Shown here in pieces: positions 6,891 through 13,530 of a DNA stretch of 22,511 nucleotides. The notes beneath the pieces were generated by a model. It was not told the DNA's origin. It ran no database searches and was given only the letters and a program-made list of their open reading frames with translations. Source of the stretch: an uncultured Oscillospiraceae bacterium (lineage in GTDB: Bacteria > Bacillota_A > Clostridia > Oscillospirales > Acutalibacteraceae). The position numbers and the translations under genes are program-made. Position 1 is the first letter of the stretch. Each line of letters starts with the position of its first letter. The DNA is taken from contig CAJUTL010000005.1 in assembly GCA_910589395.1 (NCBI GenBank), positions 80,471 through 102,981 on the forward strand. The letters are read 5' to 3'.

Positions 6891-7056
6891 CTATTCTTTT
6901 TTATGTTGTTCTATTTCATCTCCTTTGGCTTTCTTCCATTCCTCGAATTGCTTTTGGTCCCTCCGGGCTTTCAAAGAAGCGGCGCATATGGGGAAGAATC
7001 GTTCTAGCCAGGCTTTCAATTACGCTGTCAGGTACGGTTTCAGGTTTCAGGTGAAT
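6891..7056 (-). pseudogene. Frameshifted remnant of a small accessory protein
   Basis: On the minus strand one frame reads HLKPETVPDSVIESLARTI and then RRFFESPEG, and a second frame, one base shifted, continues QKQFEEWKKAKGDEIEQHKK to TAG at 6891. Joined, these give one short acidic/basic protein of about 54 aa, so a one-base shift near 6960-6975 has broken it. GGGGGTGA lies 6-7 nt before codon 7056, but that codon is ATT rather than ATG, so the start may also be lost. I recall similar small proteins beside recombinases in Clostridia elements, but this is an unverified impression. The gene has no intact neighbour of its own. Confidence 0.5.
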
Positions 7057-7058
7057 GA

Positions 7059-7181
7059 GCCGTCACCCCCGCCGCAGTGCTGGGAGAAGTGAATTGGTCG
7101 ATGGTGGCAAGCGCGGCGGCGCTGGCGGGAATTTTATCTTTGCTGACCAGTGTAGCCGGACTGCCTGAAATAAAAGCTTGA
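7059..7181 (+). pseudogene. C-terminal fragment of a phage holin
   Basis: The 40-codon frame contains VNWSMVASAAALAGILSLLTS followed by GLPEIKA and TGA. This matches my knowledge of the last transmembrane helix and tail of r1t-type small phage holins in Firmicutes. The N-terminal half with the first membrane segment is missing: an in-frame TGA lies just before 7059, two bases from the start of the opposite-strand remnant. It sits directly upstream of an amidase, the usual holin-endolysin order. It is called a truncated relic, unlikely to be functional. Confidence 0.6.
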
Positions 7182-7200
7182 AAACTTTGTTTTCAAGCTT
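7174..7200. repeat. Perfect 11-bp inverted repeat
   Basis: AAGCTTGAAAA (7174-7184), loop CTTTG, TTTTCAAGCTT (7190-7200). It overlaps the holin-fragment stop. No T run follows on the plus strand, so it is not a standard terminator. Confidence 0.7.
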
Positions 7201-7272
7201 CCTGAAGCTTTGCTGGCTGCGCCAAACCGCAAAACAATCTTGTGTTTTTAGGCTTCTGTAAGGAGGAGGGAT

Positions 7273-8043
7273 ATGATAAAAATCAGAAAACAGCTCTGCC
7301 CGGAAAGCAAATATTGTCTCAAGTGTTCCTATACTCGGACCCCCAGCCGGATCGTGGTACATAACACGGCCAGCGATGCCCCGGCGCTGAATGAGATCAC
7401 CTACATGGCAAATAACGGCTATGAGGTGAGCTGCCACTACGCCGTGGACGAAAAGGAGGCCGTGCGGGGCCTGCCGCTGGATCGGAACGCGTGGGCCAGC
7501 GGGGACGGTCACGGCGAGGGAACCATGGAGGGGATCCATATTGAGATCTGCTGGTCGAAGTCTGGCGGGGAGCGGTTTGAAAAGGCGGAGCGAAACGCGG
7601 CGGAGCTGATTGCTCAGCTGCTGAAACAATACGGCTGGGGCCTTGACAAGGTAACGAAGCACCAGGACTATGACGGGAAATACTGCCCCCACAGAACATT
7701 AGACCTGGGCTGGCAGCGGTTTTTGAACATGATACAACAGGAAATGGAGGAAGAAGCAGTGACTTACGAGCAGTGGAAGGAATATCAGGAGAAGTACGAA
7801 AAGGAGCAGGCGGCAAAGCAGACCAGTAAGTGGGCCCAGCCCGCGGTGGCCTACTGCATGGAAAACGGCCTGATGAGCGGGGACAAGGAGGGCGCCTTTC
7901 GGCCCCAGGCGGAGATCACCCGCCAGGAGGTGGCCCAGGTGGCCATGAATCTGCACGAGAAGCTGAAAAAGCGCTGGATCAGCAGAATAGAGCGAAAAAG
8001 CGCAAAAAGGGACAGGCTCAAAGAGCCTGCCCTAAATTTTTGA
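7273..8043 (+). CDS. N-acetylmuramoyl-L-alanine amidase (phage-type endolysin)
   Basis: Amidase_2 family zinc enzyme that cuts the amide bond between MurNAc and L-Ala in peptidoglycan; 256 aa. Likely zinc ligands are H30 in IVVHNT, H130 in KHQDYDG and C138 in YCPH. A helical linker rich in Glu/Lys (155-185) leads to one SLH-like repeat (about 185-235: WAQPAVAYCMENGLMSG, then FRPQAEITRQE) that may bind the cell wall. There is no signal peptide, consistent with a phage endolysin needing a holin. AAGGAGGAGGG gives a very strong ribosome binding site. The last codons lie inside a terminator hairpin, so the natural C-terminus may have been altered. The context is a degraded prophage beside ssrA. 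Confidence 0.9.
   Translation: MIKIRKQLCPESKYCLKCSYTRTPSRIVVHNTASDAPALNEITYMANNGYEVSCHYAVDEKEAVRGLPLDRNAWASGDGHGEGTMEGIHIEICWSKSGGERFEKAERNAAELIAQLLKQYGWGLDKVTKHQDYDGKYCPHRTLDLGWQRFLNMIQQEMEEEAVTYEQWKEYQEKYEKEQAAKQTSKWAQPAVAYCMENGLMSGDKEGAFRPQAEITRQEVAQVAMNLHEKLKKRWISRIERKSAKRDRLKEPALNF
8009..8041. terminator. Bidirectional terminator between amidase and kor operon
   Basis: CAGGCTC (8013-8019), loop AAA, GAGCCTG (8023-8029), extended by flanking G-C pairs. A T run follows on the plus strand (8037-8041) and, on the minus strand, the complement of AAAAA at 8004-8008. It serves the two convergent transcription units and overlaps the last codons of the amidase gene. Confidence 0.85.
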
Positions 8044-8064
8044 AAATTTGTGGCTTTGTGTGCC

Positions 8065-8625
8065 TCAAGCGCCGCAGGCTGCGCCCAGCTCTACCGCCTG
8101 GCGGTTAAAGCCCAGCATTTCGGCTTTGCGGGCGGGCACGCATTTTTGAATGGCCTGATCCAGCGTTTCTGGGGTGCAGAAGCCAAAGTCTCCCTTGGCG
8201 GCGCACACCTCGTGGAACAGCTTTCCCACAAGGATCATATTGGCAAGGCCCTTTAGGCCCTTTTCCTCCGCCCAGGCGGAGGCGGGAACATAGTGGACGG
8301 TCACATCGGCGCGCTCCACCTTTTTATCGATGAGGGAGCTGTCAATGAGCACCGTGCCGCCGGGCTCCACCGCATCGATAAATTTATCCAGGGAGGGCAG
8401 GTTCATAGCCACCAGCACATTGGGGTTGGTGACCAGTGGAGAGCCAATGGGCTCATCGGAAATACATACGCTGCAATTTGCCGTGCCGCCCCGCATTTCC
8501 GGGCCATAGGAGGGCAGCCAGGAAATTTCCTTGTTTTCAATGAGCCCGGCATAGGCGGCCACCTTACCGGCAAACAGCACGCCCTGCCCGCCGAACCCGG
8601 CAAAGATCATATTCAGGTTTTTCAT
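8065..8625 (-). CDS. korC: 2-oxoacid:ferredoxin oxidoreductase, gamma subunit
   Basis: Gamma subunit of the anaerobic 2-oxoacid (probably 2-oxoglutarate or branched 2-oxoacid) ferredoxin oxidoreductase, which makes acyl-CoA, CO2 and reduced ferredoxin. It has the family start MKNLNMIFAGFGGQGVL, with the glycine-rich FGGQG loop, the conserved SYGPEMRGGTA segment and NPNVLVAMN. It is 186 aa from ATG 8625; an alternative GTG at 8637 lies closer to AAAGGA but would add four residues that are not typical. It is the last gene of the operon, 47 nt after korB, and ends at the bidirectional terminator. The exact substrate cannot be read from the sequence. Confidence 0.92.
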   Translation of the reverse strand: MKNLNMIFAGFGGQGVLFAGKVAAYAGLIENKEISWLPSYGPEMRGGTANCSVCISDEPIGSPLVTNPNVLVAMNLPSLDKFIDAVEPGGTVLIDSSLIDKKVERADVTVHYVPASAWAEEKGLKGLANMILVGKLFHEVCAAKGDFGFCTPETLDQAIQKCVPARKAEMLGFNRQAVELGAACGA

Positions 8626-8672
8626 GTGTATGACCACGTTCCTTTCTTTGTCAGCTTGTCTGTAAGGCTAAA

Positions 8673-9431
8673 TCACTTTACAACCTTGACGCCTTCCGAG
8701 ATGTCCTTATATACGCCCAGGGGGTAGTAGGGAACCATGTTTTCGTTCATCCACTGAATGGCCTCCACCGGGGAAAGCCCCCAGTTGGTGGGACAGGTGG
8801 AAAGCACTTCTACAATGGAATAGCCCTTGCCGTCCAGCTGGTTCTGGAAAGCCTTTTTGATGGCTTTCCGGGCGATATTCACATTTTTCACATCGCTGAC
8901 GGTCACACGCTGAGCAAACGCCACGCCGTCCAGGGTGGAAAGCAGCTCGCAGACCCGCACGGGATATCCGGCTGTGTTGGTATCTCTGCCGTAGGGGGTG
9001 GTCTGGGTGATCTGCCCTGGCAGAGAGGTGGGGGCCATCTGGCCGCCGGTCATGCCGTAAATGGCATTGTTGATAAAGATCACGGTAATATTTTCCCCTC
9101 TGGTGGCGGCGTGTACGGTTTCCGCTGTGCCGATGGCGGCCAGGTCGCCGTCTCCCTGATAGGTAAACACCACGTTCTGGGGCTTTGCCCGCTTGATGCC
9201 GGTGGCGACGGCCTGGGCTCTGCCGTGAGGGGCTTCCACCATGTCGCAGGCGAAATAATCATAGCTCATTACGGAGCAGCCCACCGAGGCCACGCCCACG
9301 GTGCGGCCCTCTACGCCCAGCTCGTCGATGGCCTGGGCCACCAGTCTATGTACGATGCCATGGGTGCAGCCGGGGCAGTAGTGCAGGGGGGCGTTTGTCA
9401 GGGCGTGTGGTTTCTGAAATACGATAGCCAT
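8673..9431 (-). CDS. korB: 2-oxoacid:ferredoxin oxidoreductase, beta subunit
   Basis: Thiamine-diphosphate-binding beta subunit, 252 aa. The TPP/Mg motif is visible as GDGDLAAIG followed about 25 residues later by NNAIYGMTGGQ. Likely [4Fe-4S] ligands are C19 and C22 in HYCPGC, C52 in SVGCS, and the Cys of STCPTNWG near 216. Start ATG 9431 has GGAAAGGAAGGG upstream, inside the end of korA; the gap to korA is 2 nt, so the two are coupled. The protein is cytosolic and pairs with KorA. The short length and separate subunits fit the four-subunit Kor/Vor type rather than the fused pyruvate enzyme. Confidence 0.95.
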   Translation of the reverse strand: MAIVFQKPHALTNAPLHYCPGCTHGIVHRLVAQAIDELGVEGRTVGVASVGCSVMSYDYFACDMVEAPHGRAQAVATGIKRAKPQNVVFTYQGDGDLAAIGTAETVHAATRGENITVIFINNAIYGMTGGQMAPTSLPGQITQTTPYGRDTNTAGYPVRVCELLSTLDGVAFAQRVTVSDVKNVNIARKAIKKAFQNQLDGKGYSIVEVLSTCPTNWGLSPVEAIQWMNENMVPYYPLGVYKDISEGVKVVK

Positions 9432-9433
9432 TG

Positions 9434-10501
9434 TTATCCCTTCCTTTCCGGTTGCTTCAAAAGCTTTTCGATCTCGGCCTGCACGTCCGCCGGGGTGGGG
9501 ATCATGCCGCCGGTGCGTCCGTAAAAGCTGACGGGGATCTTACAGTCCACACTGAGCCTGACGTCGTCTACCATCTGACCCATGCTCATTTCCACCGTGA
9601 GCATCTGCTTGGTGTGGGCAGCGGCCTTCTTGAGCACATCTACCGGGAAGGGCCACAGGGTGATGGGACGAATGAGGCCCACCTTCTGTCCCTGTTCCCG
9701 CAGCTTGTTCACGGCGCTTCTGGCCACGCGGGCGGAGGCGCCGTAAGCAACCACGATCAGGTCGGCGTCCTCGGTGAGATATTCCTCGGCCCGCTGCTCG
9801 TTCTTTTGGATCATTTCATACCGCTCATACCGCTCCAGCACCAGGCTTTCCAGCTTATCCGGAGTGAGATACAGGGAATTTATCACATTGTGTTCCCTCT
9901 TGTTTTCGTGGCCGCAGGCCGCCCAAGGCTTTTCTATGGGCTGCTTCGCGCCCTCCTCCGGCAGCTCTACCGGCTCCATCATCTGGCCCAGCATGCCGTC
10001 CGCCAAAATCATGGAGGGCATGCGGTACTTATCCGCCAGGTCGAAAGCGTCGGAAACCAGATCTACCATTTCCTGCACGGTAGAGGGGGCAAACACCAGG
10101 ATCTGGTAATCGCCGTGGCCGCCTGCCTTGGTGGCCTGCCAGTAATCGGACTGGGAGGGCTGAATGCCGCCCAGGCCCGGGCCGCCCCGCTGCACATTGA
10201 TGATCAGCGCCGGCAGGTCGGAGCCCGCCATGTAGGAAATACCCTCGCTCTTCAGGCTGATGCCGGGCGAGGAGGAAGAGGTCATGGCCCGGATCCCGGC
10301 GGCGGAAGCGCCCAACACCATATTGATGGCCGCGATCTCAGATTCCGCCTGCAAATAGGTACCGTCTATTTTGGGCATCCGTTTTGCCATGTAGGCCGCA
10401 AGCTCCGTCTGGGGCGTGATGGGATAGCCGAAGAAATGGTGGCACCCCGCCCGAATAGCGGCTTCTGCCAGGGCTTCGTTGCCCTTCATCAAAACTTTCA
10501 T
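9434..10501 (-). CDS. korA: 2-oxoacid:ferredoxin oxidoreductase, alpha subunit
   Basis: Alpha subunit containing the pyrimidine-binding TPP domain, 355 aa. Visible motifs: GCHHFFGYPITPQTE near the N-terminus, ESEIAAINMVLGASAAG, the TSSSSPGISLKSEG loop, and GGPGLGGIQPSQSDYWQAT. The start ATG 10501 (MKVLMKGNEALAE) follows AAAGGA by about 8 nt; the longer open frame upstream has no ribosome binding site and runs through a hairpin. It lies 155 nt downstream of korD, with a strong inverted repeat in the gap, and 2 nt before korB. The sequence supports a 2-oxoglutarate or 2-oxoisovalerate type, but the substrate is uncertain. Confidence 0.95.
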   Translation of the reverse strand: MKVLMKGNEALAEAAIRAGCHHFFGYPITPQTELAAYMAKRMPKIDGTYLQAESEIAAINMVLGASAAGIRAMTSSSSPGISLKSEGISYMAGSDLPALIINVQRGGPGLGGIQPSQSDYWQATKAGGHGDYQILVFAPSTVQEMVDLVSDAFDLADKYRMPSMILADGMLGQMMEPVELPEEGAKQPIEKPWAACGHENKREHNVINSLYLTPDKLESLVLERYERYEMIQKNEQRAEEYLTEDADLIVVAYGASARVARSAVNKLREQGQKVGLIRPITLWPFPVDVLKKAAAHTKQMLTVEMSMGQMVDDVRLSVDCKIPVSFYGRTGGMIPTPADVQAEIEKLLKQPERKG

Positions 10502-10578
10502 ATGCTTCATCCTTTCCGTTGTTCCCGTGTTGCCTGCAGAACTTGTACCGATAGGAACCATGTGCAGATTTTCGAGCG

Positions 10579-10616
10579 GATTTTACCGGGAGCAAAACGC
10601 GGCTCCCGATAAAATC
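10579..10616. repeat. 15-bp imperfect inverted repeat between korD and korA
   Basis: Arms 10579-10593 and 10602-10616 pair at 14 of 15 positions, with an 8-nt loop. There is no T run on the minus strand directly after it, so it looks more like an mRNA-processing or stabilising hairpin than a terminator. Confidence 0.8.
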
Positions 10617-10656
10617 TGCCGGAAAGCTGTACATTTTATTCTATTGGTACAAGTCC

Positions 10657-10866
10657 TCAGTCCTTTTCTACAGTGATGGCCGTGTCGGGGCACATGGTGG
10701 CGCAGGCCGCGCAGCCAACGCATTTTTCGGGGTTCATCAGACGCGCCGGGTGGTATCCCTTGGCGTTCAGCACTTCCTTGCAGAGCGCGATCAGCTTTAA
10801 GGGACATGCGTTCACGCACATGGAACAGCCCTTGCAGACTGTTTCATCTACAATGATCCTTGCCAT
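10657..10866 (-). CDS. korD: 2-oxoacid:ferredoxin oxidoreductase, delta (ferredoxin-like) subunit
   Basis: A 69-aa protein with two [4Fe-4S] motifs: CKGCSMCVNACP (C11, C14, C17, C21) and CVGCAACATMCP (from about C49). It carries electrons from the KorA/KorB active site to free ferredoxin. Start ATG 10866 is followed by MARIIVDE and preceded by a GGAGG-type ribosome binding site. It lies 51 nt after the ATPase gene and 155 nt before korA. In Clostridia this D-A-B-C order is usual for the 2-oxoacid enzyme. Confidence 0.94.
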   Translation of the reverse strand: MARIIVDETVCKGCSMCVNACPLKLIALCKEVLNAKGYHPARLMNPEKCVGCAACATMCPDTAITVEKD

Positions 10867-10917
10867 AAAAATTTCCTCCTTTATAAAAATAAATGCTTGA
10901 TAAACAGAAATAAGCGA

Positions 10918-11598
10918 TCAGCCGCCAGCTTCCCAGCAAAAGGTCACATAGCGCTTGATCTCGCAAAAGCCCTCCGGCAGGCGCTCTTCCGGCCCCAGGG
11001 AAAAATCGGGGGCCGTGGAACAAAGCAGGGGCAGCCCTGTCAGCCCCGCGGTTTTCTGCGCGAAGGGGAGAGCGGAAAGCAGGGTTTCCAGCGTGGTCTC
11101 CACCCCTAAATGGGAATTGTTGATGATCCCCGCCGCCTTCAGCCTGGAAGCGGCTTCGATCTCCTGAAGCAAAGCCGCCGCCTCTTCGGGCGTTTGGGAG
11201 AGAGCCCGGTAGCGGTTGATCACATAGAGCATGTCATATCCCGCTTCCTCCAGACGGCGGTGCAGCCCGCCCAGGGCGGTAACGCCTGCGTCGTCCCCGC
11301 CGGCGTCGATCAAAATAGCACCGGCGTCCGGCTCGAAAATGGAGGCGATCTCCGGAGGCAGGGTAGGCGTGTCCAAAGTGGTTCCGGCAAATACTGGAGC
11401 GATCAGGCGGACCCCCTTTTCCTCCAGCAGCCCCCGATATTCGGAGGAGCGAAAGTAGGGATTCACAATATCCATATCCACCACGGTGACCTTCTGCCCG
11501 CAGCTTGCCGCCTGTAAAGCCAGATTCAGAGTAAGGTTGGTTTTACCGCAGCCATAGTGGCCGCAGATCACAGTGATCCTGTTTCCCAGTAGTTTCAT
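10918..11598 (-). CDS. P-loop ATPase (ParA/MinD/Mrp-like) of the kor operon
   Basis: A 226-aa P-loop ATPase with the loop GHYGCGKT (13-20), a switch/Walker segment VTVVDMDIVNPYFRSSE and an ILIDAGGDDAG strand. This fits the SIMIBI class that includes ParA, MinD, Mrp and CobQ-like proteins. It does not carry the CXXC tail of Mrp iron-sulfur carriers. I chose ATG 11598 because AAAAGGA precedes it by 8 nt; a longer open frame begins at 11754 with no ribosome binding site. It is the first gene of the kor operon, which suggests a role in assembly or maturation of the 2-oxoacid oxidoreductase. That role is inference. Confidence 0.85.
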   Translation of the reverse strand: MKLLGNRITVICGHYGCGKTNLTLNLALQAASCGQKVTVVDMDIVNPYFRSSEYRGLLEEKGVRLIAPVFAGTTLDTPTLPPEIASIFEPDAGAILIDAGGDDAGVTALGGLHRRLEEAGYDMLYVINRYRALSQTPEEAAALLQEIEAASRLKAAGIINNSHLGVETTLETLLSALPFAQKTAGLTGLPLLCSTAPDFSLGPEERLPEGFCEIKRYVTFCWEAGG

Positions 11599-11783
11599 AA
11601 GTACGTTCCTTTTCAGAACAGTCCGGCGGAAAAGCCGGGGCGCTGTTTTATGTTTATGCAAAGCGGCAGTGAAAAGCACCGCTTCCGGCGGCCGGGTAGT
11701 GCTGGGTGATTTGCAAAAGACAGTACTGCGTTTCTCTGCCAAAGGAAAGGTCATTCGCGGCTTTCGCTTTTTTGTATTGCTTT

Positions 11784-11812
11784 ATCATAGCACAATCGAC
11801 AGCGGGATTCAA
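11784..11812 (-). promoter_or_regulatory. Sigma-A promoter of the kor operon
   Basis: On the minus strand TTGAAT (11807-11812), a 17-nt spacer and TATGAT (11784-11789). Transcription should start near 11777, leaving a leader of about 180 nt before the ATPase ATG at 11598. The leader contains a GC-rich potential hairpin (CCGGC...GCCGG) close to the ribosome binding site, which might control translation. Confidence 0.8.
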
Positions 11813-11965
11813 CAAAAAACGGCGCTTTAGTCTGGTAAAATCCGGCAGAAAAAGAAAATTCAGCAGTTTCTACAATTCATTCAAGACGCGTTCATAAATT
11901 CCTTACGAAAATTTCAAAATCTGCTTATGACTCCTTCATAATTTATGGGTAAACTAAAGTCAAAG

Positions 11966-12246
11966 CAAAGGAGGTGAAAAGAGAAAAAGAGTACCTGAAC
12001 ATAATCCTCAATTTTCATTTTCTTTCATAATACTGTCCTTCTATCGGGCGGCGAGCGGCTTTCGCCGGCGCAAATGCCAGCGCCCGATAGATGCGGCAGA
12101 CCAAAAATTCTCGCCTCTGCACAAAGGATGCAGAGGCGTTATTAGTTGCCAAAATATTTTTGAAACCGGGTGGCAAAGTAAAAACGGGACCGAAAACGAG
12201 GTGCATCGGCGCCCGGTTTTCAATTTGCGCCCCGAAAAGAGATGAG
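11966..12246 (+). other. Hairpin-rich non-coding region upstream of spoIVB
   Basis: No gene is supported here, but structure is dense. AAAGGAGGTG (11967-11976) is a perfect ribosome binding site with no ATG behind it. CTATCGGGCG (12041-12050) pairs with CGCCCGATAG (12081-12090) around an inner GC hairpin. CGCCTCTGCA (12112-12121) pairs with TGCAGAGGCG (12129-12138), followed by TTATTAGTT, which is weakly terminator-like. TTGCCA/TGGCAA and GAAAAC/GTTTTC arms follow. It could be a structured leader, an sRNA or an intergenic repeat. No riboswitch class was recognised. Confidence 0.5.
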
Positions 12247-12299
12247 ATCATATCAAAAGACTGAAATGGAATCAAAAAGCATTTTGTAAAGCGGTTCGA

Positions 12300-13421
12300 A
12301 TGTTTTCCCTGAGCGTAGGCGCTACCGCCATGTGCATGCTGGCCTCTTTAAGCTTTCTGAATCTTCCGTCGGAGGCTGTTCCGGCGGCGGTGGAGGCTTC
12401 TGTATTCAACGGCGGAAAAGCTTATAAGCCCGCCGCCGCGGTGGAAGCCGCCGGACAGGAGCTTCCGGGAGAAGTGATCCCGCTGGGTTCCACTTTTGGG
12501 ATCAAATTGTTTACAGACGGTGTTATTGTTGCCTCGCTTTCCGATATTTATACGGGAGACGGCGTTCGCTGCCCGGCATCCGAAGCGGGCATTAAGCCCG
12601 GCGATTATTTGCTGGAAGCGAATGGAAAAACCATTGCCGGAAACGCGGATTTGGCCCACAGTATCGGCTCCAGCGCAGGAAAGCCCATTATGCTGAAAAT
12701 ACGCCGCGGAGAAAAAATATGGGAGGCGGAGGTCACGCCCGTTTATGGGGAAGGCTCCTTCAAAACCGGCATGTGGGTTCGGGACAGCGCTGCGGGGATC
12801 GGTACCTTGACCTTTTTTGACCCTGCTTCCGGCGGCTTTGCCGGGCTGGGACATGGCATCTGCGATATGGATACCAGCGGAGTGATGTCCCTGAAAAGTG
12901 GAGAGCCTGCGCCGATCAGCCTTTGCGGAATTTTGAAGGGAGAAGCGGAGCACCCCGGCCAGCTGAAGGGGTATTTTTCCTCAGACGAGGCCATGGGGCG
13001 GCTGCTCACAAATAATGAAACCGGCGTGTACGGCACGCTGGATCAGCCTCCCGCGGGAAAAGCGCTGGAGGTGCTTTCCAGAGAAAAGGTGATCTGCGGG
13101 CCGGTAAAGATCCTCACCACCGTAGATGAAAGCGGGCCGAAATATTACGATGCGGAAATTCAGAGAGTCAGCGCGAAAAATCAGCCCACCAAGAATTTGA
13201 TCCTGAAGGTGACAGACTCCAGGCTTTTAGAGCTGACCGGCGGCATCGTGCAGGGCATGAGCGGCAGCCCTATCTTGCAGGACGGCAAGCTCTGCGGCGC
13301 TGTGACCCATGTGTTTACAGATGACCCCACCATGGGGTACGGAATTTTTGCCGAAACCATGCTGGAACAGTGCAGGGGAGCGATCCAACGGGAAAAGGAA
13401 GCTCAGAGGAACGCCGCGTAA
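12300..13421 (+). CDS. spoIVB: SpoIVB sporulation serine protease (S55 family)
   Basis: SpoIVB is secreted from the forespore and cleaves SpoIVFA to trigger sigma-K processing in the mother cell. From ATG 12300 it is 373 aa: a membrane anchor (1-25), a PDZ domain (about 65-150) and the S55 protease domain. The catalytic set by comparison with Bacillus is H185 in GLGHGI, D306 in VTDS and S321 in QGMSGSP, with the normal 15-residue D-S spacing. The start is uncertain: the same frame is open back to 12246 and encodes a lysine-rich KRLKWNQKAF segment that fits a membrane-protein N-terminus, but it has no ATG, GTG or TTG. ATC at 12252 is one candidate start. No spo0A follows, unlike many relatives. 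Confidence 0.93.
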   Translation: MFSLSVGATAMCMLASLSFLNLPSEAVPAAVEASVFNGGKAYKPAAAVEAAGQELPGEVIPLGSTFGIKLFTDGVIVASLSDIYTGDGVRCPASEAGIKPGDYLLEANGKTIAGNADLAHSIGSSAGKPIMLKIRRGEKIWEAEVTPVYGEGSFKTGMWVRDSAAGIGTLTFFDPASGGFAGLGHGICDMDTSGVMSLKSGEPAPISLCGILKGEAEHPGQLKGYFSSDEAMGRLLTNNETGVYGTLDQPPAGKALEVLSREKVICGPVKILTTVDESGPKYYDAEIQRVSAKNQPTKNLILKVTDSRLLELTGGIVQGMSGSPILQDGKLCGAVTHVFTDDPTMGYGIFAETMLEQCRGAIQREKEAQRNAA

Positions 13422-13443
13422 CAAAAACGGACCATCGCAAAGG

Positions 13444-13481
13444 GACAAGCCGGGCAGATTTTTCCCCGGCTTGTCTTTTTT
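13444..13481 (+). terminator. Intrinsic terminator after spoIVB
   Basis: GACAAGCCGGG (13444-13454) pairs with CCCGGCTTGTC (13465-13475), followed by TTTTTT. It separates spoIVB from the convergent ABC permease gene. Confidence 0.9.
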
Positions 13482-13530
13482 GTGGCGATTCATGAAAGCG
13501 CAGCGCTGAACGGTGCGCCGGTTTATTCCT

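Noticed and set aside
9431..10612. 393-codon open frame on the plus strand
   Set aside because: Antisense to korA, with low-complexity His/Gly/Arg composition and no ribosome binding site, while korA is well supported.
11974..12030. Possible 18-aa leader peptide starting GTG behind AAAGGAG
   Set aside because: The ribosome binding site abuts the GTG with no spacer, so initiation there is unlikely.
12003..12032. Sigma-G/sigma-F type promoter for spoIVB (CATAATA)
   Set aside because: The -10-like box is present but no matching -35 lies at 17-18 nt. A second CATAATTT at 11936 also lacks a good -35.
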